Part shown: in pieces, positions 9,030 to 24,000 of the stretch
How the letters are laid out: each line of letters starts with the position of its first letter
How positions within the stretch are numbered: position 1 is the stretch's first letter
Assembly: GCA_964016985.1 (NCBI GenBank)
Contig: OZ024821.1
Coordinates: forward strand, 125,238,035-125,302,034
Direction of reading: 5' to 3'
DNA length: 64,000 bases
Source of the DNA: Anodontia alba
Lineage: Eukaryota; Mollusca; Bivalvia; Lucinida; Lucinidae
Notes under the pieces: model-generated
Told to the model about the DNA's origin: nothing
Seen by the model: only the letters and a program-made list of their open reading frames with translations
Database searches by the model: none
Made by a program: the position numbers and the translations under genes

Positions 9030-12000
9030 GTAAGTAGGTTATTTCATATACAGCAATTTTGAAATCACATTGTTCTACAGTGCTTCATTAAATATGGAAC
9101 TTAAAAAAAGAAAATGTGATTTAATGCTATAATTTCAAAATACCTCATTAGTTTAAAAAAATAACAAACAAAAAAAACCCAAAAAAACAGGAGATTGTCA
9201 TCCATTCTTGGCAACCACATCCACATCTGTGGTGCATGTAACTGGTATCTTCAGTCAATCTATCTATCTATCTGTCTGAAGCCGAGCAATTAAGTTCTCT
9301 GCCAAGTTAAGCAGTGGCCACCCATGTAGGGTCACTCTGGCTCACCCATCCAGGTACCAACCAAGATATCTGTTATTTAACTTCGTAGAAATGCAAGACC
9401 ACCATACCACGTCACCATAAAAGCTAGCTCATATAGCATATAGAGTCAGGGATCAAAAGTAATTCCACAGCGTTAAAAATCCCATAGAGTACAATGCATT
9501 TTCACGTTTACAAAAAAAAAAATAATAATAGTAAAAATAATTGTTCATATCTTTATAACATTCACATCATTTAAAAGCTGGACGATTTGTGTAATATACA
9601 TTGTGATTCTCATTGGATTTTCTCTATGCAAACTTGAGAGACAAAGAATTAAATTTTGTGTAAGATATTTTGGTCAGTTTTTGAGCGACGTCAACATTGA
9701 CGTCAATGGAAATCTGCCATTTTTAGCTCGCCAGACTATGTCCCTGGAGAGCTTATGTTGCCACCCAGGCATTGGCATCGACGTCTGTTGGAGTCCGCAT
9801 CGGCGTCTGCATTAGCACAATGTTTAAGTTTTCAAATGTGTGCATAGTTTTTTAACTGTTTAAGGTACTGCTTTCATATTTGGCCTACACCTACATGTAC
9901 TTTAGGGTAACCCCTTCAACAGCATACACCCCCATCCCCAAAACAGACTTTTCATGTAGGTCAAGGTCAGTTCTTACTTTGTCTTTTACACCCATGTTTA
10001 AGTTTTGTGTTTAAGTTTTGAAAAGTGTACATAACTGCTGAAGTATTCAAGATAGAGCTCTAATATTTGGCCCACACTTGCCTTACGGTTAGACCTTTCA
10101 ATAGCACACACCTCTTCCTCAGTTTGACCTTCTGCCTACATGTAGGTCAAGGTCAGGTCATACTTTGTCATTTGAACCCATGTTCGAGTTCTGCATTTAA
10201 GTTTTGAAAAGTGTTTGTAACTGCTGAAGTATTCAAGATACCGCTTTAATATTTGGCCCACACCAACATTAGGGTAAGACCTTTCAGTAGCACAGACCTT
10301 TTCCTCAGTTTGACCTTCTGCCTAGGTCAAGGTCAGATTATACTGAGTCATTTAAACCTATGTTTGAGTTTTGCATTTAAGTTTTGAAAAGTGTTCGTTA
10401 CTGCTAAAGTATTCAAGATGCTGCTTTAATATTTGGCCCACCTACCTTAGGGTAAGACCTTTCAATAGTACACACCCCTTTCTCAGTTTTACCTTCTGCC
10501 TAGGTCAAGATTAGGTAATACTTTGTCATTTATAGCTGTGTTTAAGTTTTGAAAAATGTACATGGCTGCTGAAGTATGTAAGATATAGCTTTCATATTTC
10601 GTCCACACCAGCCTAAGGGAAGATGTTTCAATGGCATATACCCCATCCCTCAGTTTGACATTCTTCCGACATCAGAGTCAGGTCATACTCTGTCATTTAC
10701 TGCTATGTTTAAGTTCTTCATTTAATCTTTAATATTTTTAAAAGATTGTTTTCTTATCCGATCAGCCCTTTCCGGTGAGCTGCGTTGTCTTCTAAAAACT
10801 CTTGTTTAAATTTCATCTTAATTTAAATTGTTGTATCTGTGAAGACAGATATCCGATATTTATCAAAGTCATATATTTTGGACATGCATCAGTTACCTTT
10901 CCAATCATTACAGAACATCAGTATTTTCTTTACGATGTTGCACAATATTAAGTGTCTTCTAAAATTAAAATTCATTATGAGAAAATATTTTTGTGGAATT
11001 ACTTTTGGTCTCTGACTGTATGTTCCTGTTGAGGAAGCCCGGTGTGTGGTTTGCATTTCCAGTAATGGTCCTCAGGAAGTTCTTGTATACTGTCACTATA
11101 GCAGCCTGTTGAAGGAGTCATTGCTGACCTCTGATGCGCTTGTCATTGGTTCATAACAACTTCCATTATATTAAGTAATCCCTAAAAGGCTTAGACTAAC
11201 TTTAGAAAAGTTATTTAAATAATTAACTGAACAGTATCCTGTAGCAAACTACATGTATTCCTTACTAACTTGTAGGAATTTGCTTTATAATAACAATTGT
11301 ATTAAACAGAAATGGAACCCAAGTTATTAATAGATCTTTTAGACAACTTCCTTACTTCTCTTATAACAACCATTATTGTCTAGGTTTGGCAATGTTTTTT
11401 CTTTGATTATTGAGAAGGAAGGGGTACTGTGACATGTGTAGTTTGTTTTAATTCTGGACTTGAAATTTTTAGTATTTTGTAACACTTTCATCATCATTCA
11501 TCATCATCGGATGTTTGATTAACATGCAGTTACAGGGGCAACATTCACATCAGGTAGCTGGCTTGCTGCACGCAAGGTAGATCTCACACCAGATCTCTAC
11601 ATATGTCTATTATGAGGGTCAATAGCAGAGAGCTTCCACTCTCTGCAGTCCCACTCTGTCAGCTGCTTCCATGTTATCTTGGGCCTCCCAGGCCTACGCT
11701 TTCCATCAACCTGTATGTCAAAGGCTGTCTTGACTGCACCTTTGGAGGGTTCCACATGTCCGTAGCTCTAGTCCATCATTAGGTCCTGCTTGCAGTTTGG
11801 CCTCTAACTGTATTAAAATGACAACTTGGAGAGCTCCAGCTTGAAGGATACTATGTCAGGGTCATCAGCTGCTAAAGTTGACAAGGAATTCCAGATAGCA
11901 GTAGTCAGTGGAAAGAAGCTGAATATAAGTGTGGCAGTGGAGAATACATACTGTCTCAGTTTCTTTGTATGGGAGCCTCTGGTATAAGTAGATGCTGGAG

Positions 12001-15000
12001 TAAGATACTGTGGCTGGGATGTCCACTAAACCATGTATGATCTTATACATCATAGTCATAGTAGCTTCAAGAAACCCAAACTGCTATTGCCTTAAAACAC
12101 ACTGACACTCACTCACTGCATACATGTAGCTACAGATAAGAGGGGGTATCCACATAATATTTTTCTTAATTCTCCGAGGCACTTCTAATGAGTACCACAA
12201 CATATGTTTTCTGCGAGGCACTTCTAATGAGTACCCACAACATACATGTATGTTTTCATGGAGAAATAAGAAAGATATCAGCATTTTTTGGATGAAAAAA
12301 GTGCCTTATCTGTTGCTATTGCCTTTCTTTACAACCCTGTAATGTGATCATCTGAGTGTTCCATAAGAGGCTAGATGTCAGGTCAACTCTGAGGTACTGT
12401 GACTGATTCAGCTTGTAGAATCTGCCCCTTCAGTGACTAATCATAAGGTATTAAATTGGTGATCTTGATCTTGTTATTCTAAACACTTTTCTGGATGGAA
12501 ACACATTCCCCATTTTTCTTCCCAGTCAGCCAGTCTCTTTAAAGATCATCCTGTAGCTGTAGACAGTCCTTTCTGCTTCTAATGTCCTGGTATATGAACA
12601 GTCATGTTGAAGCCTTTACACAGGAAGATCATTTATAAACAGCAAAAAAACAAAAAAAGAAGTTGCTCCAGGTCTGTGCCTTGGGCCACTCCACTGATTA
12701 CTGGTGCTTTGTCGGATCCAGAATCATCAGCTATGATCTGCTGGCTCCTCTTGGACAGGATAGACTGGATCTATCTGTATGTCTGTCCCCTGATGCTACA
12801 GTGGTCAATCTTGGCCAGGCATTGATGTGGAACACATTCAAACACCTATGATGGTAAGGTCCACCTATCTTCACTTGTCAATGGATACTGTGAGCTCATG
12901 GGAAAGGGTGAGTCTCACAAGACTATGTCTTACTTGAAAGCCTAACCCCATATATGTAATGATGTCTTCATACCCTAGCGGTACCTGACTGAATATGTAA
13001 GATGAAAAAAAGGAAAGTTGGCATATGTAATTAGGTGGCTGGTAAAATCACATACTTGTGGTCCATATGGCATAATTCCCATACCTTCAATGTCCGCAAC
13101 AGGTTTGACATAGCGTTCCAATACTCGGCAAATCTACACAGGTAAATGTCCGCAATTTTCCATGCGGAATATAACCTTCTTTGCGGACATTTCAGATACG
13201 GGTCAGAACTGATATCTTGCATTTTTTATCCTCAAATTTTTTGGATTTTAATATCATTGAACAACATACAAAGTCAAACTTTTTTTCCCATCTAAAACAA
13301 TGTTGGAAAAATATATTTTGCTAGAAAGGAATCTGTATACATTGTTGATGTTGTTTTTGTTTTCAACTACCACCTGGGAACTATATAATTTTTATACCAA
13401 CCCTTTGACCAGTTGTTCCCATGCAGTCTGTTTTAGCTCAGTGTTTATGCAAAATATTTGGACTCTACATTGCTTTGCTCTACTTCTTGTACCTCAAATT
13501 TACGAAAACTACAAACAGTTCTCTTCGTAAATGAGTGGATTCTTTTGTATTTTTGATTAATTTTGTCCGGAGATTGCGTATATTCTTGTAGTTTGAACGA
13601 AGGTTTGCGGAAATCTGCGTATTTATGAACAAATTTCAGTACATACATAGAAATGTATTCGTAGCTGTCTACAAACAAAAGGAGCAATCTCCACACTCTG
13701 AACAGATTACTTCATAAAACTGTGGACCTAACATTTTTCAGTGAGGAACAGTTCTTAGAATATAGACTTAAACTTATTTCAGTTCGTATATGTATGGAGA
13801 TTACTGGACTTAGAAATTTTTGGACCAAATGAGAAGATAGAATATAAGTTAACCAATTTTTGGTTCGTAGTCTTTCGTAGCATTCGGAGTGTGCTTAGAG
13901 ACCTTTGTAGTTTAATATGCATAATATATTCACAGAAGAATTTGTTGCCATGGATACAAAATGGTATCAATTAAGATATCATAAAAGTAGTTGCTTTATT
14001 GCTTTGAAACCAAAAGTCCAGTCATTTATAGAGCTACTCTGAGGCAACATAGCTATAAAGCTAGTTCATTAGTGAATTTAAATTATGGATTAGAAATACA
14101 TATATTTGGTTTTTGTGTTTTACATGTAAAATGGAATAGTCTAAATGACTTATGTAGTCCATGGAAATGTGATTGCTGATTTCCGCGATTTGGACAGAAG
14201 GTTGGTGGTCTCTCTGGATTACATGTATTTCATTAGAATATAAGCAAATCAAAAAGTTGAATTCTAAGTCTTGCACTTGTTATTTTTTCATTCACAATGC
14301 ATTGATTATGATGCTTTTCTTCAAAAGAACTGCTGTAAAATCTTTTTTCATTCACTGTTAACAGATATACAAAACATACATGTACATGACTTTTTAAGTA
14401 GATTCCAATGACTAATAACCTTTTTGTAAATACAAAATGCTTTAATACAAAATAAATTTATGTTATGCTTCATTTTGTGGTAGAACAAGCATGCTTTATG
14501 GAGTTTTCATAACAATTTTGTTACTGCCCTACCTTGAAATCCTGGAGGTGCTGGCTATGTTCATTCAGAGGCCGGCCTAGGTGGCTCCGTTGGATGCGCG
14601 TCCAACTTGTGATTAGGTTAGTTTGACCCTCATCGGGTCAGCAACATTATTTCATAGAGATTTGATCCATGCAAGAAGGGCAGTTGTCAGTTTCTGGCAA
14701 AAGAATGTGCACACTACTGGTTAACCACTTAGAGGACTAAGCTGCCCAGTAAAAGTATGGTTAGGTAAACTGACCATGCTCTACATGACCCCATTAGGTT
14801 GACTGGGCCGTAAAACATCAACACAAACAAATGTTCATTTGGAGACAAATAGGTAGTCATGCGGAGCTGATTACAAACAAGCGGAGTATTGGGACATTTT
14901 CTACGAAACTTTACGCAAGATACTAATAATAAGTGTGCGTAAGCATGCAGAGCTAGTTATGAACAACTATGCAGTCATGCGGAGATGATTACAAACAGCT

Positions 15001-18000
15001 GAGTATTGGGACATTTTCTACAAAACTTTACGCAACATATGAATGGTAAGCGTTTGTAAGCATGCGGAGCTAGTTACGAACAATTATGCAGTCATGCGGA
15101 GCTGATTACAAACCAGCAGAGCATTGGGACATTTTCTACGAATCTTTATGCAAGATATGAATGGTAAGTATGCGTAAGCATGCAGAAATTTCATCCCAAT
15201 ACTCCACTTGTTATGAAAGTGCGCAGCTCATTCCGAATATGGTGATAATCTTAGAGGTTTACGCATTCTCAGCTCTGTTTTCCATTTTTTCAGTAAAAAA
15301 TTGCTTTGTAGTAAACAGTGCTTGCACTAATTGTCAAAACAAGGAAATCCCCAGGACTTCCTACCTCCAATATCTGGAAGTCCTGGTGATCAAATTTTTT
15401 CATTCACTTTCAGAAATTCAACCTCAATATTCTTAAACTCTCATTTATGGAGCAAAACTGCCATTGTTCAGCTAAATAATACATATTCATTCTAAATTTT
15501 TGTTATAAATGACTAAATATCTTTAAAAGTTGGGAGTCCCAGACTTCCTGGCATTGACTTTTGGAAGTCCCAGGGCAAGTTTTGGGAGTCTCTGACTTCC
15601 AGACTTCCCTTAATGCAAGCACTGAGTAAATGTCCCAATACCCCCGCACTTAATATTTTGTTCGTAGTTATTCGTAGTTGCACGGAATCCTTCGGAAATT
15701 TGAGGTACGGGTTATCCTTAAATGTTTAAGTCCTTTTGATTGTCTATAATAGTGCAAACTCTATCTTTCACGGCAAAGTGCTTCTTTTAAAGTCAGAGTC
15801 TATGCTGTTTGCATGCTCAAGTGTATCTCACAGCTCACTGTTCAGGGTAAAAACAGTATGAAGTCTGAAAGAAAGAAAAGAATAAAAGGTGTATATGTGC
15901 AGGCTTATCTGTGCTTTTGCTCTGTGCTGTATGATTTGTATCATTATAACCTTTGCCCTTTTTTTAAGAAACTTTTCTCTCTTTTTTTTAAGAACATACT
16001 AGTTTTTTAAATAAAATGTAAATACATTTCTACATACAAATATATCATTAAGAGCATTAAAATTTACACAAACCATCATAATTTATACTAAGAAAGTCTT
16101 TGTTGTTTTATCTTCTTGTGAAATGTCAAACGTATTACAAAACTATTAACAAACTCAAAAAAAAACAAATATTTTCTTGTCCCAGTAAATGATAACAGGG
16201 AGGGTATATATATAGAGTTTATTTGTTTGTTTTGATCGATTACGGAGAAATAATTCACTAGTGTTTTAAGGCTTGCACATAAAAAACAAGTGAGCGAAAA
16301 GTTTTTTACATGAAAGCCTTAGAACAGGCGTGAATTATTTCTCCGTAATCGATCAAAACAACCAAATAAACTTTTTATTACATTTTCATTCATGTTTTAC
16401 CTTTGAATTTTCACGTTCAGCCCTTATGATTTCCTACCAAATTAGTTCCAGTCAGTGCATGAATTTCAGGAGGCATGATTTAGTTTGAAAATCAGTCGCA
16501 ATCTTGTTTTCACTTTAATGCAAAAATCATCCTGTACTTAAAATACAGACACAACGATGTCACGAAAGTTGAACTGGATTATCAAGAAAATCATACTTTA
16601 TGTTTGTGTTGCAGGTCTTTCCTCAAAAACACCCTGGACGTGAAAATTGCAGTCTGATCTCCATGATTTTATCAAATTTTCTGCAAAAACATCAACTATT
16701 GTTATTGTTGTTACCAACAACGAGAGCAACATGGCCTAGCAATTATGATGTCAAACCATTCAAAATGAAATAATTCACTCAGTGAATTATCAATTATAAT
16801 TCACTAAGAAATCTCAGTAAATCACTGCTGAAAATGTAATAAAACACGTATATCCATGATATAGAGCCCATTCGACAATGGTTATTTCTAGTTTCAGAAT
16901 GTCACTGAGTTTTCAGCAAATAAATAGCAATGATAATAGTTTCTGGCATTTTGTTATGCCCCTCCATTTGAAGAATGGTGGAAGGACATTAAGTTTTACC
17001 CCTCTCTGTTCCTCTGTGCATTCATGTCCAGCTCATAACACCTAAGTTGTATGGATTATAATGAAACTTCACAGATGGCTAAATCAAATTGAGACAATGT
17101 GTTGCAAACAAGGAAAGCAACTTTTGCTAATTTGGTTTTTGAATTGTGTCAGGGCCATAAGTCTTTACCCCTGTCTGTCCATGCATGTAAAAAGTGAATG
17201 AGCGAAAAGAACAAGTTTTTTTACATGAAAGCATGAGTTTTTTTTACATGCGTGCATGAGTGTATGCATGCTTGTGTGCTAAAAAATTTGTGTCCGGGCC
17301 ATAACTGCTAAACCATATGAAATTTATTCATGAAACTTCACACATGACTTAATCATAAAGAGACAATGTGTTGCAAAAAATAAAGAGAACTCTGGCTGTT
17401 TGTTCCCCCCCCCACCCCTCAACCCCACCGGCCCCCCCCACCCCCCCACACACACACACCACCAAACGTAGGGGAAACATTTTGTTTTTGGGACTGAGGG
17501 CGTCCTTGTAAAACTTCTTGTCCACTCTGTAACTTGAATACTCTTTGGAATATTTTGATGATACTTGGTAGAAATGTAGAACTAGATCAGACGACATGTC
17601 TCATACAAGAATGACAACACTACCTGTCTTACTTTTGGAGTTAGCACCCTTTGTTTTATTTGAAAAAAATTTAATGTCCGCTCTGTAACTGGAATACCCT
17701 TTGGAATATTTTGATGGTACTTGGCAGAAATGTAGAACAGGACCAGTTGATGTGTCCCATGCAAGAATGACAACTCTGCCTTTATTACTTTTGATGTTAT
17801 CTCCCTTTGTTATATTTGACAGTGATAATCCATTGATTTCGTGTCCGCTCTGTAAGTCAAAGACCCTTTGGAATATTTTTATGATACTTGGTAGAAATGT
17901 TAAACAGGACCAGACAACATGTCGCATACAAGAATGACAACTACATCTTTCTTACTTTTGGCATTATTTCCCTTTGTTATGTCTGACAGTGATTATCCAT

Positions 18001-21000
18001 AGATTTCATGTCCACTCTGTACGTCAAAGACCCTTTGGAATATTTTTATGATACTTGGTAGAAATGTAGAACAAGACCAGACAACATGCTGCTTACAAGA
18101 ATGACAACTCTGCCTTTCTTACTTTTGGCATTATCTCCCTTTGTTATATTTGACAGTGATTATCCATTGATATTATGTCCGCTCTTTAAGTCAAAGACCC
18201 TTTGGAATATGTTGATGATACTTGGTAGAATGTAGAACAGGAGCAGATGACATGTCGCATACAAGAATGACAACTCTGGCTTTCTTACTTTTGGCATTAT
18301 CTCCCTTTGTTTTGTTTGAAATAGATTTCTTGTCTGCTCTGTAACTGGAATACTCTTTAGAATATTTCGATGGTGCTTGGCAGAAATGTAGAACAGGACC
18401 AGATGACATGTCGCATACAAGAATGACAATTCTGCCTTTCTTACTTTTTGTATATCTCCCTTTGTTATATTTGATTGTGATAATCCATTGATTTCGTGTG
18501 CACTCTGTAAGTCAAAGACCCTTTGGAATATTTCTATGATACTCGGTAGAAATGTAGAACAGGACCAGATAATGTGTCACGTACAAGAATGACAACTCTG
18601 CCTTACTTACTTCTGGCGTTATCTCCCCTTGTTATGTCTGACAGTGATTATCCATTGATTTCGTGTCCGCTTAGTAAGTCAAAGACCCTTTGGAATATTT
18701 TTATGATACTTGGTAGAATTGTAGAACAGGACCAGATGATGTGTCATGCACAAGAAAGACAACTCTGCCTTTCTTACTTCTGGCATAATCTCCCTTTATT
18801 ATGTCTGACAGTGATTATCCATTGATTTTGTGTCCGCTCTGTAAGTCAAAGACCCTTTAGAATATTTTCATGATACTTGGTAGAAATGAAGAACAGGACC
18901 AGACGACATGTCACGTACGAGAATGACAATGCTGGCTTTCTCACTTTTGGAGTTGTCTCCCTTTGTTTTGTTTGAAATAGATTTCTCGTCTGCTCTGTAA
19001 TTGGAATATCCTTCAGAATATTTTGATGGTACCTTATAGAACTGTAGAATAGAATAAGACTATGTGTTCCTTACAAGAATGACGACTCTGCCTGCCTTAC
19101 TTTTGCTGTTATCTCCCTTTGTTATATTTGACACTGATTATGCATTGATTTAGTGTCTGCTATGTAAGTCCAACACTCTTTGGAATATTTTGATGATTCT
19201 TGGTAGTAATGAAGGATAGGACTAGATGACAAGTCACATACAAGAATAACAACTTTGGCTTCTTTTACTTTTGGAGTTATTTCCCCTTCTTGTGTTTGAA
19301 TTTGATTTCTTGTCTCTGCTCTGTAACACAATAACCCTACAGAATATTTTGATGATGCTTGGTACAAGTTTAGAACAGGACGAGATGACTTGTTGTGTAT
19401 AAGAATGACAACTCTGGCGGGATTTGGGGGGACATTTGCTTTTTTTTTTTCGAAAAACCTTTTCTAGTTGGTTTTGGAATTATCCCCCCTTGCCTAAAAC
19501 TCATGTAGTGTATTTAATGCTGAAAATTCTAGTCCAGCATCTAAACCATATATAATATATTTATGAAACTTTACAGAGGGCTATATCATATTGAATCAAT
19601 GTGTTGCGAACAAGGAAGACAACTCTGGCTAATTTGGTATTTGAATTAACTTTCCTTGCCAAAAACCCATGTACTGTAATGTTCTCTTTGTGTCCGGCTC
19701 ATAACTCTGAAACTATATGGAATATATTCACAAAACTTCACAGATGGCTAAATCATATTAAGATATTGTGTTGTGAACAAGGAAGACAACTCTGACTAAT
19801 TCCATTTTTTAATTGGGTCAGGGAATTACCCCGCCCACCCCCACCCCGACCCCCCCACCACCACCACCACTCCTAAAATCCATATACATGTAGTTTAATT
19901 CTGAAAATTTGTGTCCAGCTCATAACTCCTAAACTATAAGGAATATATTCATGAAACTTCACAGATGGCTAAATCATATTTAGACGACATGTCACAACCA
20001 AGGAAGACAACTCAGGTTAATTTGCCCGTAGCCTAGTGGATAAGAGAGTTGACTCTTAATCCATTAGCTTTCTCACCGCTGTGGTTCGAGCCTGGCTCGG
20101 GTCATATGTGGGAAAGCCAAGTTCTGCTTAGGGTTGGTCAGGTGGTTTTTCTCCGGGTTCTCCGGTTTTCGCCCACCTTCGATGAACGATCAGCTCGATA
20201 TGTGAAATATTCTTGAAAGGGCCATAAAACCCAAATCAAAAAAAAAAAAAACTCCCCTTGCCTAAAATCCATGTTCGGCTCATGTCTCCTAACCCATATG
20301 GAATATATTCATGAAACCACAGATGGCTAAATCATTATGATCAAGATGATATGTCATAGACAAGGAAGGCAACTCTGGCTAATTTGGTTTTTGAATTGTG
20401 TCTGGGAATTATCCCCACTTGCCTAAAATCCATGTAGTGTAATGCTGAAAATTCGTGTCAGGCTCACAACTCTAAACCAGATATGGAATATATTCATGAA
20501 ACATCACAGATTGCTAAATCGTTTAGAGACAATGTGTTGTAAACAAGTAAGACAACTCAGGTTAGTTCCATTTTTTGAATTAACTCCCCTTGCCTAAAAT
20601 CCATGTAGTGTCTGGCTCATAACTCCTAAACGGTATGGAATATATGTTCATGAAACGAAATCATATCAAGACAATGTGTCAGGAACATAGAAGACAACTC
20701 TGGCTAATTTGTTTTTTGAATTGTGTCTGGGAATTATCTCCCTTAGTCCATAGCTACAGTTAAGAGGGGGTATCCACATAATATTTTTCTCATTTCTCCA
20801 TGAAAGCATATGTTGTGGGTACTCAGTAGAAGCGCCTTAGTGAGGTGCTTCTAATGAGTACCCACAACATATATTTCATGGAGAAATAAGAAAAATATCA
20901 GCATTTTTCAGATGAAAAAAAGTGCCATATCTGTTGCTATGTTTGTCTAAAATCCATGTAGTGTAATGCTGAAAATTCATGTCACTCATAACTGCTAAAC

Positions 21001-24000
21001 CAGATATGGAATATATTCATGAAACTTCAGATATGGAATATATTCATGAAACTTCACAGATGGCTAAATCATATCCAGATGATGTGTCTTGAATAAGGAA
21101 GACAGCTCTGGTTAATTCAGTATTTGAATTAATTCCCCTTGCCTAAAATCCATGTAATGTAATGCTTTCTTCATGTCTGGCTCCTAACTCCTAAACCATA
21201 TTTCTTTCTTTCTTCTTTATAATGTCCCCATGTTGACTTTGCATGGCACCGTCCACTAATGTAGACGTAAAAGTCTTTATAAAAAAGTTGTTAAAAGTCT
21301 GTATTATTATTGGATTTGCACAATATAAAAGGTCATTGTTCATTCAGAGTTATTTACATTTTCGTGATATGCTCTCTGGTTGTTTTTGAGTTTGTAACAC
21401 TTTAGATCTTTTAACGTGTAACTTATAAATCAGTTCACAGCTGTAAAGTTCAAGGACGTTGATTTGGTGTACACTCAGGCGGAGTTCCCTCTCGATGACT
21501 TGATGACTGGAGTCCAGAAGAAGCTGCGTAGTAAGTTCCGGGTTGTTAAGCACGAAGTTGATTCCTCTGGAAAATTCAAATAATGCCCTAATTTTATTCC
21601 ACGATTCAATTCTCAACTGATGTAATGCTTCACAAGTAACTAGAAAATGCTCTCTTGTTTCAGGATTTTTGTTACATAGCTTGCAAAGTGGGCTGACGTT
21701 AAATTGATTGACTTTTGCCCTATTAGACTGTAATGTATAGGTTCCTGTCAACAACCTTGCCTTTACTTTAGCACGATTTACGTCATACGAGTTGTGTCTG
21801 ACTGTGGCGAAGATGGGATGTATTTTTCCTACTTTAACAGCTTCAAGGTTGAGATATTTTAATGTGGATTTTCAGATTATGTCGTCTCTCCATTGTTTCT
21901 CAACATGACTATGTAATTGACATTTTACTTGTTTCTTCCACTGCTCACTGGAGGGGGATGTTCCAAGATTTCGTAAGCTGGTTGGAGCCAGTACGTGTTC
22001 AGGATGTTCCAGGCTGAAGAAAATCAGCTCTTATCTGAAGGGTCCCTCACAGCTAGCTGACGTTTTGCCAAATCATTTTCAATACATGACTGATCCCTGG
22101 CGATCCTATCGAACAGGTTCAGGATGTTCTTTTCTATACAAACATTTATTGGGAGCATTCCAAGTAGGGCTAGGGAGGCAGTATCAGAGGTTCTGCTAGG
22201 CATCAATTGTAGCTGTTTTAAACACCTTCTCTGGAAAGCTTCTAGTTGGAGTATATCCTTTTTTCTTAGATTATGCACTTCCAGTCCATAGATCAGTCTT
22301 GGAACAACATATTTTCTCCACATATCAGCTTTGATTGACAGCTTAAGACCAGATTTTCAATGGAAGCCAGCCCCCATCAGGGAGTATGCTGTTCTGCGTC
22401 CTAGCTTAATTTGTTCCTCAATATCTGGAATACAATTTGAGCTCCGATTAATACCAAGATGTACAATCAGATCTTGAGCTTGCAGCATTTCACAGTACAA
22501 TTTAACAGAATGTTCTTGCTTGGTATTATATGACTGGACAACAGTCTTAACTGGATGTATTGTAAAATGTTCCCTGTTTGCTTGTAGCTCTGCTGAATAT
22601 ACCATAGGCTGAAGTTCAGATTTCTCCTCTGTGATAAAGCACATTTCATCGGCCACAGTGACATTTGGAATTTTAACTGTACCAATCCGCTTGCCAGAGA
22701 ATTTGTCTTCTACCTCTATTAGTAGGGAATTGTTGTAACGTTTGTAGTGGCTAGCTGACAAAATCCCGCCTTGTCTCACGCCTTGTCGTATGATGAATGG
22801 AGAGGAGAGAAATCCGTCCCACTTGACTTTGGCAGTCATTCCTGTATATAAGTCTTTTAGAAGGAGCCAGTCGTCACCAGAGATCCCATCTAGGTATAGT
22901 TTTCTCAATAGTGAGTCATGGTCAACGACATCAAAGGCTTTCTGCACATCTAACGCGGCTACATAGAGGGGCTTCTTTTGAATGTTCGACTCATTTATAC
23001 ACTCACTCAGGATCATGGCAGCATTCATGGAAGATGTCTTTTCAGTGAAACCTTTCTGCAACTTGGACTGGGTTTCCAAAAAACCTGGATTATGCCTTGT
23101 ATTCAGTACATGTTCGATAATCTTCAGTAGGATAGGGGTTACAGAGATCCCGTGGTAGTTGGAGGGGTTGGATGTATCACCCTTTTTGTAGACCGGGGTT
23201 AATATGCCTTCTGTCAGAATACCTGGAACCTGTCTCATGCTGAAGATCTCGTTGACTATATCTACTAGATATGGAACGACCTCATCTGTGCAATATGTAA
23301 AGTGTTCACTCATCAGACCAAAGGAATGCGCCGCTTTATTGTTTTTCAGATTTTTCAGGGTACTCCTGATTTCCAGCTCTGTAGTAGGAGTGATTGGTTC
23401 TGACGAAAGACGGCAGATTTCTTCAATATGTATGAGATCAGCCTTTACTCTGTCCGTATACTGAGACTGGAACTGTGGATTTTCCTTCAGGGTAGATAGG
23501 TCCAAGAAATGCTCCCGCCATCCTGAACACATATCTTCAGGAGTATCATATGCCTTTCCTGCAACAACAGTTGCTCTAGTCTGAGGACTGCTTGACTTCC
23601 GTTGCATCCTTACTAATGTATGGAAAGATTTTGAGTTATTTTCACTGTTCATGATATAATCTGTAGTTTCTCATCTCTAGCTTTTGCTTCACATTGTCTC
23701 ATAACTTTTCTCAATTTTACTTTAGCTGATTTCATGGAATTATGGTAATTTGGAGCTAGTGCCTCATCAGGCTGTCCAGCAGATTTCCAATCTCCCCAGG
23801 TTCGTCTGCATTCACGAATTGCTGCATAGATATCAGGGGTCCATCTGCATTGAGGTTTCAGTTGTTTCTTCACGATTTCAGGTTTATATCTAGGAATACT
23901 CATTTCCGTTGCTGGTTTCAGTATCCTAGTAAGATCACGGATCTGGCATTGAATATCATAAATGCTGTTTGAGTTTTGATTTCTCATTCCAAAGAAGTTT

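Larger units (their letters stand above)
13487..15711. mobile_element. Non-autonomous TIR element (about 2.2 kb) with internal tandem units and nested insertions
   Basis: The left end GTACCTCAAATTTACGAA (13489) mirrors the right end TTCGGAAATTTGAGGTAC (15691-15708). Inside are three units of about 118 bp with GGGACATTTTCTACRAA at about 14890, 15009 and 15127. A SINE (14557-14839) and a hAT-like MITE (15316-15624) are nested. No transposase frame recognised. Confidence 0.55.
16953..21201 (+). repeat. Large composite tandem array, about 165-bp and about 180-bp unit families
   Basis: Family 1 (about 17580-19420) has 11-12 units of about 165 bp with ACAAGAATGACAACTCTG, CCTTTGGAATATTTTGATG and AGAACAGGACCAGA. 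Family 2 (about 17030-17360 and 19500-21200, continuing after 24410) has units of about 180 bp with CATGAAACTTCACAGATGGC and CAAGGAAGACAACTCTGG. Family 1 sits inside family 2. Insertions are a SINE at 20024-20251 and a MITE at 20749-20942. A C-rich/CA tract lies at 17404-17463. The many short open frames are repeat translations. Confidence 0.75.

Noticed and set aside
20024..20100. Functional tRNA-Lys gene
   Set aside because: Intact promoter boxes, but the cloverleaf does not close (stems mismatched) and a SINE body with poly-A follows.
16953..21201. CRISPR-like or centromeric array
   Set aside because: Units are contiguous without spacers (not CRISPR), and the array sits within a gene intron with insertions, so there is no reason to call it centromeric.
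22357..23652. 431-codon open frame as a host gene
   Set aside because: It has reverse-transcriptase motifs and is flanked by endonuclease and Cys-motif segments, inserted in a satellite unit; it is a LINE.
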